From Bacteroidia bacterium (GTDB lineage: Bacteria > Bacteroidota > Bacteroidia > Bacteroidales > UBA932), in assembly GCA_009929175.1 (NCBI GenBank), contig SABC01000001.1:1-64000 (forward strand): DNA of 64,000 bases, read 5' to 3'. The notes beneath the pieces are model-generated. The model made no database searches. It saw nothing but the letters and a program-made list of their open reading frames with translations, and was not told where the DNA came from. This document shows positions 1 to 8,013 of the stretch, piece after piece. Positions within the stretch are counted from its first letter, which is position 1; every line of letters starts with the position of its first letter. A program made the translations under genes and the position numbers.

Positions 1-938
1 ATAATCTTAACCTCATATGCATTTGATTTTTTATTCACAGCCGGGGTAAAATCAATCACTTCAAAGCAACCTCTGTCGGCAAGGGTTACGAATATCTTTT
101 TAAAATCGTTGGAGAAGGTGAGGTTGGTGGGTAATTTCCCTTTCAGTTGGTATTCATGCAGCAGCTCCCCCTTGGGTGAGAGCTTCACTACAGTACCCTT
201 GCCATGTCGTGTTACAAACAGGTTCCCGTCATTATCGCAACGCATGCCGTCCATACCAAAGTCTTCAAAGGAGTAAAACTCCTTTTTGTTTACAGGCATA
301 TTGTCGGCACCTATATCGTACCTCCATATCTTCCGCTGGATGGACTCATTTACGTACAGGGTTTTCCCGTCGGGGCTCACCTCTATCCCGTTGGTTGTAC
401 CAATCCCTTCCTCTACCAAAACAACCGAATCGGGAGCGGGAATCATCCACAAATTCCCGGTGGAATCCCTCCAGTTGGGGTCACTTGCATAGATCACCTG
501 GGATACAGGCGAAACAGTCAAGTCGTTGGGTTGGTTCATATCGCTGCAATGGGCATAAACCTCAATCACAACCAATGTCTCTTTTTTAATTCGAAGTATA
601 TTATGGCCTGTGTAATCGGCAATATACATGCTGCCTGCCCGGTCAAAACGGATTCCATTTCCAATCGATCCTTCTGGCAAAGTGATAAATAGGTTGGCAA
701 CACCATCAGGAGTAACTTTGCCGATTGTACCCTGCTCACCAAAGTTTACAGCATAGAGATTACCCTCGCTGTCCACTGCAGGCCCCTCCATTCCCTTTGT
801 AAAGGTACCCTCAGGTAACAAATCGTAAATCACATAATTTTCCTGGCTGCTCATGCAGGATAATGTCAGTAAAGGCAAAAGGATTGAAACAAAAAACAGG
901 CAAAAATAATCTTTGTGGTGTCTCTCAAGTTTATGCAT
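1..938 (-). CDS. SMP-30/gluconolactonase-like beta-propeller lipoprotein, 3' end outside window
   Basis: The reading frame runs on the minus strand from an ATG at 938 to the window edge without a stop, so the C-terminus is missing (about 312 codons present). The N-terminus has a basic stretch, a hydrophobic segment and a lipobox ending LTLSC (Cys28), so a lipoprotein signal peptide is likely and the protein would sit in the cell envelope. The body has repeated strands of NHL/SMP-30 type, with a PNDL motif, a GIEVSPDGKTLY stretch and a MDGMRCD motif; the Glu, Asn and Asp of these segments match the metal-binding residues of SMP-30 lactonases. Substrate is unknown. A TATATTTG box at 971-964, overlapping the stop of the upstream phosphatase gene, could give it its own promoter. 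It could also be a non-enzymatic NHL protein. Confidence 0.8.
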   Translation of the reverse strand, partial: MHKLERHHKDYFCLFFVSILLPLLTLSCMSSQENYVIYDLLPEGTFTKGMEGPAVDSEGNLYAVNFGEQGTIGKVTPDGVANLFITLPEGSIGNGIRFDRAGSMYIADYTGHNILRIKKETLVVIEVYAHCSDMNQPNDLTVSPVSQVIYASDPNWRDSTGNLWMIPAPDSVVLVEEGIGTTNGIEVSPDGKTLYVNESIQRKIWRYDIGADNMPVNKKEFYSFEDFGMDGMRCDNDGNLFVTRHGKGTVVKLSPKGELLHEYQLKGKLPTNLTFSNDFKKIFVTLADRGCFEVIDFTPAVNKKSNAYEVKI

Positions 939-962
939 GGTACATCGTTTAGGTTTACGACC

Positions 963-2162
963 TCAAATATACTTAATTCTTACCTTGTTCATGAAAACCC
1001 TCTCCAAAACAACCTTGAGCCTCCTGATAAGATTCCTGCGTATCTCCATCTCCACAGGTAGTGACGGATCGTAATGTGCCTCGTTTATACGCGTTCCCAT
1101 TAAAAAATCTATCACATCGGAATCCATGATTATCTTGAGAATCTCCCCTGCCGGAGAGTTGTCTGGTTTGTATCCCTCTTTGTAACTCTGGATCAGATCG
1201 GCCAAATGGCCCAGGGTAAGGATACCCTCTGTAACCAGTTCGGCACCCTCCATCCTTGCAGAGGTAGGCAGGTTTGTCTTTACCTGCTGCCTTCCGTCTC
1301 CAATGACTTTCCTGTCCAGCTCCCTGGCAAGTATATGTGCAGTAGTGCCTCCGCATACGATCCTGCGTCCGGGATAGGTATCAAAGATCCTTGCCATCTC
1401 TTTGTCGTTGCCAGGGTCAAAGGGCGGACCCGTGCAGATTAGCAATCTCCTTGGTGCCCTCAGGTAGATAACCCCGCAGGTAATATCGTCCTTTGCTTCG
1501 AAAAGATCGTTGTGCAGTGCTTTTTGCATCACTACTTTGGAAAGTTCCCTTGCCGACACATCGGGATGCCGTTCCAGGTAGTTCTTGATAAAGTCAATAA
1601 CCATCGACCTCTCCCAACCCATGGGCATACTCCTGGAACCCAAACCGCTTTGGGTTACACCGTCACTGAGCATGATAATGCGGTCTCCTTTGAAAAGCAT
1701 TATCTTGGACTCCAGCAACACCCTGTCTCCCTGTGATGTTGCCAGCCTTACACTCTTTTTGCGTGGCTCTATGCAGGTGTTTCCCCTGAAGATTATGAAA
1801 TCTGGATTGTCAAATTCAAAAAGGTGGGCCTCCCCGTTCAGGTCAATCTCGGCAGCAGAACAGGTTGCATAACCTATTCTCTTTCGCGGATCTACAGGCA
1901 GGGTATCCAGTATGCTCCTCATGGAATCGGACAAAGGCCTGTGTTGCAATCTGTAATTCACTGCCATTGAGGCTGTAAGAGAGCTAAGCACATTGGCCCG
2001 GATGCCGCTGCCCAATCCGTCCGACAAAACTGCAACAAAACGGTTTTCGTCTTTGATCATGGTAGATATAAAGGCATCCCCTCCTACCACCTCCCCCATT
2101 TTGAACTGCTGGGAGTGGGCTATTTCAATAAAAAAATTATTGTCATCCTCTTCGAAAAACAT
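963..2162 (-). CDS. SpoIIE-family PP2C serine phosphatase of the sensory-hydrogenase module
   Basis: 399 residues. Residues about 10-235 are a SpoIIE/PP2C-type phosphatase: the Mg-binding aspartates are visible in LSDGLGSG, in IMLSDGVTQSG and in AKDDITCG. After it comes a domain of about 160 residues beginning RRLLICTGPPFDPG and containing CGGTTAHILARELDR, which I do not recognise; it may be the partner-recognition part. The ATG is two bases after the stop of the HydS-like gene, so the two are surely co-transcribed and probably translationally coupled. PP2C phosphatases beside PAS-carrying [FeFe] hydrogenases are a known association in anaerobes, and the usual proposal is signal transduction from the hydrogenase to a phosphorylated regulator. 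No anti-sigma factor or kinase partner lies nearby. The target is unknown. Confidence 0.87.
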   Translation of the reverse strand: MFFEEDDNNFFIEIAHSQQFKMGEVVGGDAFISTMIKDENRFVAVLSDGLGSGIRANVLSSLTASMAVNYRLQHRPLSDSMRSILDTLPVDPRKRIGYATCSAAEIDLNGEAHLFEFDNPDFIIFRGNTCIEPRKKSVRLATSQGDRVLLESKIMLFKGDRIIMLSDGVTQSGLGSRSMPMGWERSMVIDFIKNYLERHPDVSARELSKVVMQKALHNDLFEAKDDITCGVIYLRAPRRLLICTGPPFDPGNDKEMARIFDTYPGRRIVCGGTTAHILARELDRKVIGDGRQQVKTNLPTSARMEGAELVTEGILTLGHLADLIQSYKEGYKPDNSPAGEILKIIMDSDVIDFLMGTRINEAHYDPSLPVEMEIRRNLIRRLKVVLERVFMNKVRIKYI

Positions 2163-2164
2163 GG

Positions 2165-3892
2165 CTATCTTGGTTTTTTATCGGAATCTATTACCATGTT
2201 AAGGATGCTCTCGGTATACGAAGCACTCTCCCCAAGTATGTATGCTATCCTCTGTACCGACTCGGCGTTGTGTTTTATCACCTCCCTTATCTTTTCCGAG
2301 ATAATATCCTTTACAAGCTGGGAATCATCCATGTTTTGGATAATACCACACACCAGCTTGTTGGGTTGTATTGAGAGCAAGGAGAGCCGGATGTTGCGGT
2401 TATTGTCCCTTACGTCAAACTCGGCAGACTCTTCGCCTCCGGCAATAACCGACTGGAAATATTTATGGTATGGGACAATTTTACGCAGGTCGGCACCTCC
2501 AAGCCCCCCCAATGCCTCAGAAATCATGGCTATCTCCTCCCCGCCAAGTTCTATGAACTTCTCATTTGTATCCACTATCCGCAGGTTTTCATCTACCAGG
2601 ACAACCCCGTATGGCATTTTCCTTAGTAGCACAGAAGCCTGGTTTTGGGCCTCTTTCCTCATTTGGGATATACACATCTCCCTTTCGGCCTTGCCATCCA
2701 GAACAGCAGCTGCGTAGGCCCTGCAGTTATCGTATCCGCAACCGGAGCAATTCAGTTCATCCTCTTTACTGGTCTTTCCCATGGAATTCAGGACCTCCTG
2801 AATTTCCCTTTCGCTGTAGAGGCAATTGATCTTATAGGGGACTTTGTAGGCATCATAAGAGAGGTCCACATCCCTTTTTGGCAGAGTGACAGCCAAACCA
2901 GAACGCTTGAAGGCATCAAACTCCTTGAGAAGCCTGTTCCTTTTTGCTGCAATCCCCTCTTTGTTGCTGGTAGCTGGCCCCTTTATGCAACCTCCGTCAC
3001 ACGCCATCAGCTCCACGAAAACCTTTTTACCCGGCTTCCAGCTCTCCAGTTCCGAACAGACCTCCATAACCGATTTCATCCCCGAAAAACTCATGAACCC
3101 TGCATCCACAGGTTTCACATCCTTACACATGGTACTGATCATACCGTTATCCACAGGAAAAAGGCCGGCCCTTTCAGATGCTCCTATTACAAACCCTCTT
3201 GGGAGTTCAACCCTGTCCATATCGGAGAAGTAAATCCCCTCGCTCTCCATCAGCCTGCCCAGCTCCTCAAAAGTTATGACAGCATCGGTTTCATTCTCGT
3301 AAATATCACTCTCCCTCTTTTTGGCGATGCAGGGACCTACAAACACAAGTTTATGGTTTGTATAACCGGCAGCCCTTAGTAACCTCACATGAGCAATCAT
3401 CGGAGAAACTATTGGAGCTAAATGTCCCTCATATTCGGGATAATATATCTTGATATAATTTACAACCGAGGGGCAGCAGGTAGCCAGTACAACCTCTTTT
3501 TGGGTCTCAGTCAAAAAACGGTTGGTTTGGTGAGCGACAAGGTCGGCACCGATGGCTGTTTCCGATACGCCGGAAAAACCCAGGCAATAAAAAACTTTCA
3601 ACAGGTTTTCTAATTTCTCATCACCATAATCAGATAAAAAAGAGGGAGCAAGGCAGGCGATCATCTTTTGCCCGTTTTGGGCCCATTCCCTTACTATGTC
3701 GGTATCGTCCCTGTACCTTTTTGCTCCGGCAGGGCAAGCGTTAATACATTTGCCGCAATAGATACAAGTCTCCTCAATTACTGAAGCACTAAAGTCCTCT
3801 ACCTTGATTGACTTGACCGGGCATACCTTAATGCATTTATAACAGTCCTGGCAATTGATTTTTTCTGTATAAATAACAAGTTCCCGCTTCAT
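2165..3892 (-). CDS. hydS: PAS-domain [FeFe] hydrogenase-like sensor (HydS type)
   Basis: 575 residues. Domain order: two [4Fe-4S] ferredoxin motifs (Cys14/17/20/24 and Cys43/46/49/53), an H-cluster domain (about 75-345), a CxxC-x4-C Fe-S motif (Cys382/385/390, with Cys407), and a C-terminal PAS domain (about 420-530). The H-cluster signatures are ATCCPSV (Cys139/140), VGPCIAKKRE (Cys188) and ELMACDGGC (Cys298/302). The four cluster cysteines are kept, but the Met of the canonical MPC motif is Gly and the third motif ends GCIKGP rather than GCxGGG. These changes plus PAS are the hallmark of putative sensory hydrogenases (group C in common schemes), which bind an H-cluster but turn over slowly. 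It lies between a group B-like hydrogenase and a PP2C phosphatase with gaps of 11 and 2 bases. Role as H2 or redox sensor is inferred. Confidence 0.88.
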   Translation of the reverse strand: MKRELVIYTEKINCQDCYKCIKVCPVKSIKVEDFSASVIEETCIYCGKCINACPAGAKRYRDDTDIVREWAQNGQKMIACLAPSFLSDYGDEKLENLLKVFYCLGFSGVSETAIGADLVAHQTNRFLTETQKEVVLATCCPSVVNYIKIYYPEYEGHLAPIVSPMIAHVRLLRAAGYTNHKLVFVGPCIAKKRESDIYENETDAVITFEELGRLMESEGIYFSDMDRVELPRGFVIGASERAGLFPVDNGMISTMCKDVKPVDAGFMSFSGMKSVMEVCSELESWKPGKKVFVELMACDGGCIKGPATSNKEGIAAKRNRLLKEFDAFKRSGLAVTLPKRDVDLSYDAYKVPYKINCLYSEREIQEVLNSMGKTSKEDELNCSGCGYDNCRAYAAAVLDGKAEREMCISQMRKEAQNQASVLLRKMPYGVVLVDENLRIVDTNEKFIELGGEEIAMISEALGGLGGADLRKIVPYHKYFQSVIAGGEESAEFDVRDNNRNIRLSLLSIQPNKLVCGIIQNMDDSQLVKDIISEKIREVIKHNAESVQRIAYILGESASYTESILNMVIDSDKKPR

Positions 3893-3903
3893 ATCATTGT
3901 ATT

Positions 3904-5334
3904 TTAATTTTCTGCCTTGTCCAACGCAAGTATCTGCCTTGTAGCTGACTTATGGTTGGTAATTGTACTGCAGCCATTAACGCAACCTCCCTCACACATC
4001 ATTACCTCAATCATGTTGCTCTCACTTTTCCCCGCTGCAGCAATTCCTTTAAGGAACCTTACATTCTCCTTGCTGAGGCCGCTCACCACATATGGTTTGA
4101 GTGCTTCTTTGTCTTTCACATACTGTGCCACGGATGACGAAACCCCGCCCGAGCGGGCATATTGCCTTCCGCTTTTCTCAATGGAGGGGTCGAATTCCAT
4201 GTTGTCACAATCTCCGGGAACTATACCCAATGCCCCAAACATTGCATCCAGCTCCTCGAAGGTCATGACATAGTCGATATTCGGGTCTTTGAATCCCTCC
4301 ACCCTTTTGGCCAGGCATGGCCCAATGAAGATAGTGGTTATGGACGGGTCCTGCTCTTTCAAAGCCTCGGCTGTATAGGATGCCGGGGTACGGGTATGGG
4401 AAATGTAGGGAGCCATTGCAGGCAGCTGCTTTCCGGCCCAACGTGTATAGGATGGGCAACAAGATGTTGTCATGAAGGGCTCTCCACCCTCCGCCACCCT
4501 CTCTTCCCACTCAAGGGCCTCATTTCGCGATGTGGTGTTAGCACCCGATGCAACCTCTGCAACCAAATCAAAACCACTTTTTTTTACAGCATCAAGTATC
4601 CTGCTGAGAGGAGCTTGGTACTGGCCGGCAATGGCAGGGGCAACCATTGCAGCCATCTTTTTGTTGCCATCCTTTATATCCCTGATGATTTGAAGGAGGT
4701 AGGTTTTTTCCATGATAGCTCCATAAGGGCAAGCCTCCTTGCAGAGACCGCAAAACACACATTTATCCCAGTCAATATGCTCTACCCCAAACCTGTCCTT
4801 GGTAATAGCTCCAACCGGGCAAGCCTCTTCGCAAGGTACAGGAGTGTATACTATGGCATTGAACGGGCAAGCACTCAGGCATCTCCCGCAATTGACACAC
4901 TGCGACTGGTCAATCTCTGCCTTGTTGGTTACCCTTATAGCATTTTTATTGCAGGCATAGGTGCAAGGCCGGCCCACACAGGCACGGCACAAGTTGGTCA
5001 CGGTATAATTGTGTTTGACACACGAACTGCAGGCCTCGTCCACTACAGTGAGCATCACATCTGTAAACTCCTTCCTGTTGTATGACATCCGGGCATACTC
5101 TGCCAAAGTGGTGAGCTCGTCGGTTTCGTCCGCAACATTGAACCCGAGAATAGTCATCAACCTGTATTTGATCACAGCCCTGTCCTTGTGTATGCAACAA
5201 CGGGTAATGGCAGCTCCTTTGGGTCTCATCTCAAGAGGAATCCTGTCGATCTCCTCAATCAGCCTCTCTTCAAAACAGAGTTCACATACCCTTTTCAATA
5301 AATCCCTTCTAATTTCCGTCGCTTGATGAAACAT
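3904..5334 (-). CDS. Monomeric [FeFe] hydrogenase, group B-like
   Basis: 476 residues, cytoplasmic, no signal peptide. It would interconvert H+ and H2 with ferredoxin as partner. The N-terminal 90 residues hold CC and CxxC patterns, followed by a ferredoxin-rich region with clusters around Cys102/105, Cys116/119/124/128, Cys146/149/152/156, Cys168/172 and Cys192/195/198/202. The H-domain has TTSCCPSY (Cys292/293), IGPCLAKRVE (Cys340) and EVMMCEGGCVNG. As in the neighbouring sensor, the L2 motif is GPC instead of MPC, and the third motif ends GGCVNGC instead of GGCxGGG; this pattern and the domain order fit group B rather than the catalytic group A. First gene of the cluster, with a TATATTTG box at 5395-5388 about 50 bases upstream. 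Maturases HydE, HydF and HydG are not in the window and must be elsewhere. Confidence 0.88.
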   Translation of the reverse strand: MFHQATEIRRDLLKRVCELCFEERLIEEIDRIPLEMRPKGAAITRCCIHKDRAVIKYRLMTILGFNVADETDELTTLAEYARMSYNRKEFTDVMLTVVDEACSSCVKHNYTVTNLCRACVGRPCTYACNKNAIRVTNKAEIDQSQCVNCGRCLSACPFNAIVYTPVPCEEACPVGAITKDRFGVEHIDWDKCVFCGLCKEACPYGAIMEKTYLLQIIRDIKDGNKKMAAMVAPAIAGQYQAPLSRILDAVKKSGFDLVAEVASGANTTSRNEALEWEERVAEGGEPFMTTSCCPSYTRWAGKQLPAMAPYISHTRTPASYTAEALKEQDPSITTIFIGPCLAKRVEGFKDPNIDYVMTFEELDAMFGALGIVPGDCDNMEFDPSIEKSGRQYARSGGVSSSVAQYVKDKEALKPYVVSGLSKENVRFLKGIAAAGKSESNMIEVMMCEGGCVNGCSTITNHKSATRQILALDKAEN

Positions 5335-5387
5335 ATATATTTGATTTTCTTATAATTAATGAGATATCCGTGTCGGATGAACGGCGG

Positions 5388-5395
5388 CAAATATA
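5388..5395 (-). promoter_or_regulatory. -7 box for the group B hydrogenase cluster
   Basis: TATATTTG on the minus strand matches the Bacteroidota TAnnTTTG box. It lies 53 bases before the hydrogenase ATG. No good TTTG is found at the expected -33 position; the place it would occupy overlaps the -33 element of the divergent promoter for the methionine/threonine operon. Confidence 0.5.
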
Positions 5396-5410
5396 GCCAT
5401 TAATATAAAA

Positions 5411-5442
5411 TTTGCAGAATTAAATTACAATTAATAGCTTTG
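5411..5442 (+). promoter_or_regulatory. Promoter of the metY-metX-thrA-asd operon
   Basis: TTTG at 5411-5414 and TAGCTTTG at 5435-5442 are separated by 20 bases, an almost ideal Bacteroidota promoter (TTTG, about 19, TAnnTTTG). Transcription would start near 5447, about 12 bases before the leader peptide ATG at 5460. Confidence 0.7.
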
Positions 5443-5459
5443 TACCCGCAGCAATCAGC

Positions 5460-5579
5460 ATGGACAAGAATACTTTCATATCTTCCGCCAACCGTAACTT
5501 CACGTATACGGGTACTGCTGCTGTTGTTTCTGCAACAACAATGATGATGATGCGAATGCATCGCAAGATGCATAGCTAG
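5460..5579 (+). CDS. Met/Thr-rich leader peptide of the methionine-threonine operon
   Basis: A 39-codon reading frame starts at 5460 just downstream of a strong promoter and ends with TAG at 5577-5579. It encodes seven Met and six Thr residues; the end of the peptide is TTMMMMRMHRKMHS, with two Thr codons followed by four Met codons in a row, then two more Met codons. Methionine and threonine are exactly the end products of the enzymes encoded downstream (MetY, MetX, ThrA, Asd). This is the classical design of an attenuation leader like thrL, where a ribosome stalls on the rare amino acid. Hairpins that exclude each other follow directly. It is too short to be judged by homology, so the call rests on composition, position and promoter. 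Confidence 0.72.
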   Translation: MDKNTFISSANRNFTYTGTAAVVSATTMMMMRMHRKMHS

Positions 5580-5642
5580 AGTCCCGGGCCTTTCGAAGGT
5601 CCATCGGGAATGATCCCGAGAATAAATACGGACACCCGTCCG
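5551..5642 (+). promoter_or_regulatory. Candidate attenuator: mutually exclusive hairpins after the leader peptide
   Basis: Several stems compete. Inside the Met codons, TGCGA (5551-5555) can pair with TCGCA (5561-5565), or ATGCAT (5556-5561) with ATGCAT (5568-5573). Past the stop codon, TCCCG (5582-5586) can pair with CGGGA (5605-5609), enclosing an inner GG/CC and CCTT/AAGG stem; alternatively TCGGGA (5604-5609) pairs with TCCCGA (5614-5619) around an ATGA loop. A third stem, CGGAC (5629-5633) with GTCCG (5638-5642), follows. No clear U-run follows any stem, so whether the switch ends transcription by an intrinsic terminator, or acts on metY translation (ATG at 5685), is open. Confidence 0.55.
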
Positions 5643-5684
5643 CCTTCAAAAAAAGATTTATTCATCTCCAAAATCATCATCATT

Positions 5685-6980
5685 ATGGATTTCAAACATT
5701 ATGAAACCCTGCTGGTACATGCAGGTAAAATTCAACACCCAAGCAACGGACCTTGCGCCACCCCCATATACCAAACATCCTCATTCCTTTTTGACGACTC
5801 AGCCCACGCTGCTGCCCTTTTTAACCTTGCGGCCCCGGGGGATATATATACACGACTCTCCAACCCTACCACATCGGTACTCGAGCAGAGGATAGCTGCA
5901 CTGGAAAACTGCACTGCTGCTGTTGCGGTATCTTCGGGGCAAGCATCACAATTCCTGGCAATTCAAAACATAGCCGGTTCCGGCGACAACATAGTAAGCT
6001 CCTCCTCTTTGTATGGTGGAAGCTTCAACCAGTTCCGCTCCAGCTTTGCATCCCTGGGAATTGAATTCCGGTTTGCTCCCGCCAATGACCCTTCCAAGCT
6101 TGAATCACTGATAGACAACAGGACAAAAGCCCTTTTCGTGGAGACAATAGGCAATTCAGATTTCTACATTCCCGATTTTGAACATCTTGCAGCCATTTGT
6201 CACAAACACGGGATTCCTTTGATAGTAGACAACACCTTCGGTGCAGCAGGATACCTGTTCCGACCATCGGACTGGGGTGCTTCCATAATCACCCATGCGG
6301 CTACCAAATGGATTGGAGGTCACGGCAACTCCATCGGCGGTGTTGTAGCCGATGCCGGTAACTTTAACTGGGGGAACGGTAAATTCCCATCTATTGCCGA
6401 ACCCTCCGAATCTTACCACGGATTAAGTTACTGGAAAGAGTTTGGTGCCGGAACTCCTTCGGGCAACATAGCATTTGCCATAAAGGCAAGGGCACAGGGA
6501 CTTAGGGACTGGGGGTGCTGCATCAGCCCTTTCAACTCCTTTTTGCTGCTGCAGGGTCTGGAGACCCTTGCTTTGAGGATGGACAGGATACTCTCCAACA
6601 CCCGGCAGCTGGCAGAGTGGCTTTTGAACCACCCAAAAGTAGAGAGTGTCAACTATCCGGGTTTTAAAGAACATCCGGGATATGAGAATGGTAAGAGGTA
6701 CCTGCAAAAAGGATTCGGAGGGGTTCTCTCCTTTGCTGTCAAAGGCAACAGAAAGCAGAGCGCAAAATTTGTAGAGTCATTGGAACTACTTAGCCACCTG
6801 GTTAACGTCGGGGACAACAAAACTCTTATCAGCCACTCAGCCTCTACAACCCATGCACAGCTTTCGGCAGAGGCATTAAAAGCAGCCGGAATCGGGGAAA
6901 ATTCGCTGCGGATTTCAGTAGGGATAGAGCATCTGGACGACATCTGCACAGATTTGTCAAATGCATTCAAAACCATATAA
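5685..6980 (+). CDS. metY: O-acetylhomoserine sulfhydrylase (PLP-dependent)
   Basis: 431 residues from the ATG at 5685. An upstream in-frame ATG at 5610 would put 25 extra residues inside the attenuator hairpins, and the conserved family start is MDFKHYETLLVHAG, so 5685 is preferred. The protein belongs to the Cys/Met-metabolism PLP family; the PLP lysine is in HAATKWIGGHG, and the TRxxNPT-type motif appears as YTRLSNPTTSVLEQRI near residue 60. It would make homocysteine from O-acetylhomoserine and sulfide in the cytoplasm. Length is normal for MetY (about 425-430). The next gene, metX, supplies its substrate. Expression is likely controlled by the leader peptide and hairpins upstream. A cystathionine gamma-synthase is less likely given the length and the family pattern. 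Confidence 0.92.
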   Translation: MDFKHYETLLVHAGKIQHPSNGPCATPIYQTSSFLFDDSAHAAALFNLAAPGDIYTRLSNPTTSVLEQRIAALENCTAAVAVSSGQASQFLAIQNIAGSGDNIVSSSSLYGGSFNQFRSSFASLGIEFRFAPANDPSKLESLIDNRTKALFVETIGNSDFYIPDFEHLAAICHKHGIPLIVDNTFGAAGYLFRPSDWGASIITHAATKWIGGHGNSIGGVVADAGNFNWGNGKFPSIAEPSESYHGLSYWKEFGAGTPSGNIAFAIKARAQGLRDWGCCISPFNSFLLLQGLETLALRMDRILSNTRQLAEWLLNHPKVESVNYPGFKEHPGYENGKRYLQKGFGGVLSFAVKGNRKQSAKFVESLELLSHLVNVGDNKTLISHSASTTHAQLSAEALKAAGIGENSLRISVGIEHLDDICTDLSNAFKTI

Positions 6981-6996
6981 GCGGCACAGTTGAGAT

Positions 6997-8010
6997 ATGG
7001 AAAAAAGAATATTCAATATAAAGGGTCCTTTTGAACTGGAAAACGGCCAAATCCTGGAATCACCCGAGATATGCTACCATATCTCCGGCAATACAACTCC
7101 TGGCAACAAGATCATCTGGATATGCCATGCCCTGACCGCCAATTCCGACCCATCGGAGTGGTGGCCGGGTCTGGTTGGTGATGGGAAGACAATTGACCCT
7201 GCAAAACATACAATAATTTGCGCAAACATGCCCGGATCGTGTTACGGCAGTACAGGACCCTCATCCATTGCCCCCGACGGCAAACCATACCTGATGAGAT
7301 TCCCAGAGATCACAGTAAGGGATGTGGTCAAGATGCACAACTCGTTGAGGGAACACTTGGGGATAGATAGCATCTACCTTATGACCGGGGCCTCAATTGG
7401 TGGTTTCCAGGCTCTGGAGTGGAGTATAATCTATCCTGACATAGTGGAGAACCTGCTCCTGATCGCATGTAACGCTGCAGTTACTCCATGGGGGTGTGCA
7501 TTCAACGAATCCCAAAGGATGGCCCTCAAAGCCGACCCCACATTTACCGCACAAAAGGATATTAACGGAGGGAAAGAGGGGCTCAAGGCAGCTCGCTCCA
7601 TTGCACTATTGTCGTACAGGTCACAGGATGGGTACAACCAAACCCAGTCCGAGGTGGATTCCGACTTTCTTTTTGCAGCCAGGGCTTCATCTTACCAGCA
7701 ATACCAAGGGCAAAAACTGGCAGAAAGGTTCGATGCCTACTCCTATTACACACTCACAAAATGCATTGACAGCCACAACTGTGGGAGGGGCAGGGGTGGT
7801 ACGGCAAGTGCATTGGGTACTATAAAAGCGTCGACGGTTGTGGCCGGGATAGAGAGTGACCTTCTATTCCCGGCGGCAGAACAGGAATACCTGGCAAAAC
7901 ATATTCCAGGCGCCAGGTTCCGGTTGATCCGGTCGGCATATGGTCATGACGGCTTCCTTCTGGAATATGAACAAACCCAAACCATCATACACCAACACTT
8001 TAAACTTTAG
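6997..8010 (+). CDS. metX: Homoserine O-acetyltransferase
   Basis: 337 residues, alpha/beta-hydrolase fold of the MetX family. It transfers acetyl from acetyl-CoA to homoserine. The nucleophile is Ser133 in GASIGGFQALEW, a variant of the usual GGSMGG elbow; Asp288 (ESDLLFP) and His317 (YGHDGFL) complete the triad. Other family stretches are CHALTANSD and NMPGSCYGSTGPSS. It starts 16 bases after metY and ends 3 bases before thrA, so it is part of one transcript. The protein is a little shorter than proteobacterial MetX. Whether acetyl or succinyl is used cannot be settled by eye, but the pairing with an O-acetylhomoserine sulfhydrylase points to acetyl. Confidence 0.92.
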   Translation: MEKRIFNIKGPFELENGQILESPEICYHISGNTTPGNKIIWICHALTANSDPSEWWPGLVGDGKTIDPAKHTIICANMPGSCYGSTGPSSIAPDGKPYLMRFPEITVRDVVKMHNSLREHLGIDSIYLMTGASIGGFQALEWSIIYPDIVENLLLIACNAAVTPWGCAFNESQRMALKADPTFTAQKDINGGKEGLKAARSIALLSYRSQDGYNQTQSEVDSDFLFAARASSYQQYQGQKLAERFDAYSYYTLTKCIDSHNCGRGRGGTASALGTIKASTVVAGIESDLLFPAAEQEYLAKHIPGARFRLIRSAYGHDGFLLEYEQTQTIIHQHFKL

Positions 8011-8013
8011 ACA

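Noticed and set aside
176..692. Plus-strand frames at the window start
   Set aside because: They lie opposite a continuous SMP-30-like lipoprotein frame on the minus strand.
4162..5085. Long plus-strand frame opposite the group B hydrogenase
   Set aside because: Its translation is Cys- and His-rich without domains and is the shadow of the Fe-S coding strand; the same holds for other long frames opposite hydB and the M28 gene.
5610..5684. N-terminal extension of MetY from ATG 5610
   Set aside because: The 25 extra residues are encoded by the attenuator hairpins and an ATC repeat, and do not look like the conserved MetY start at 5685.
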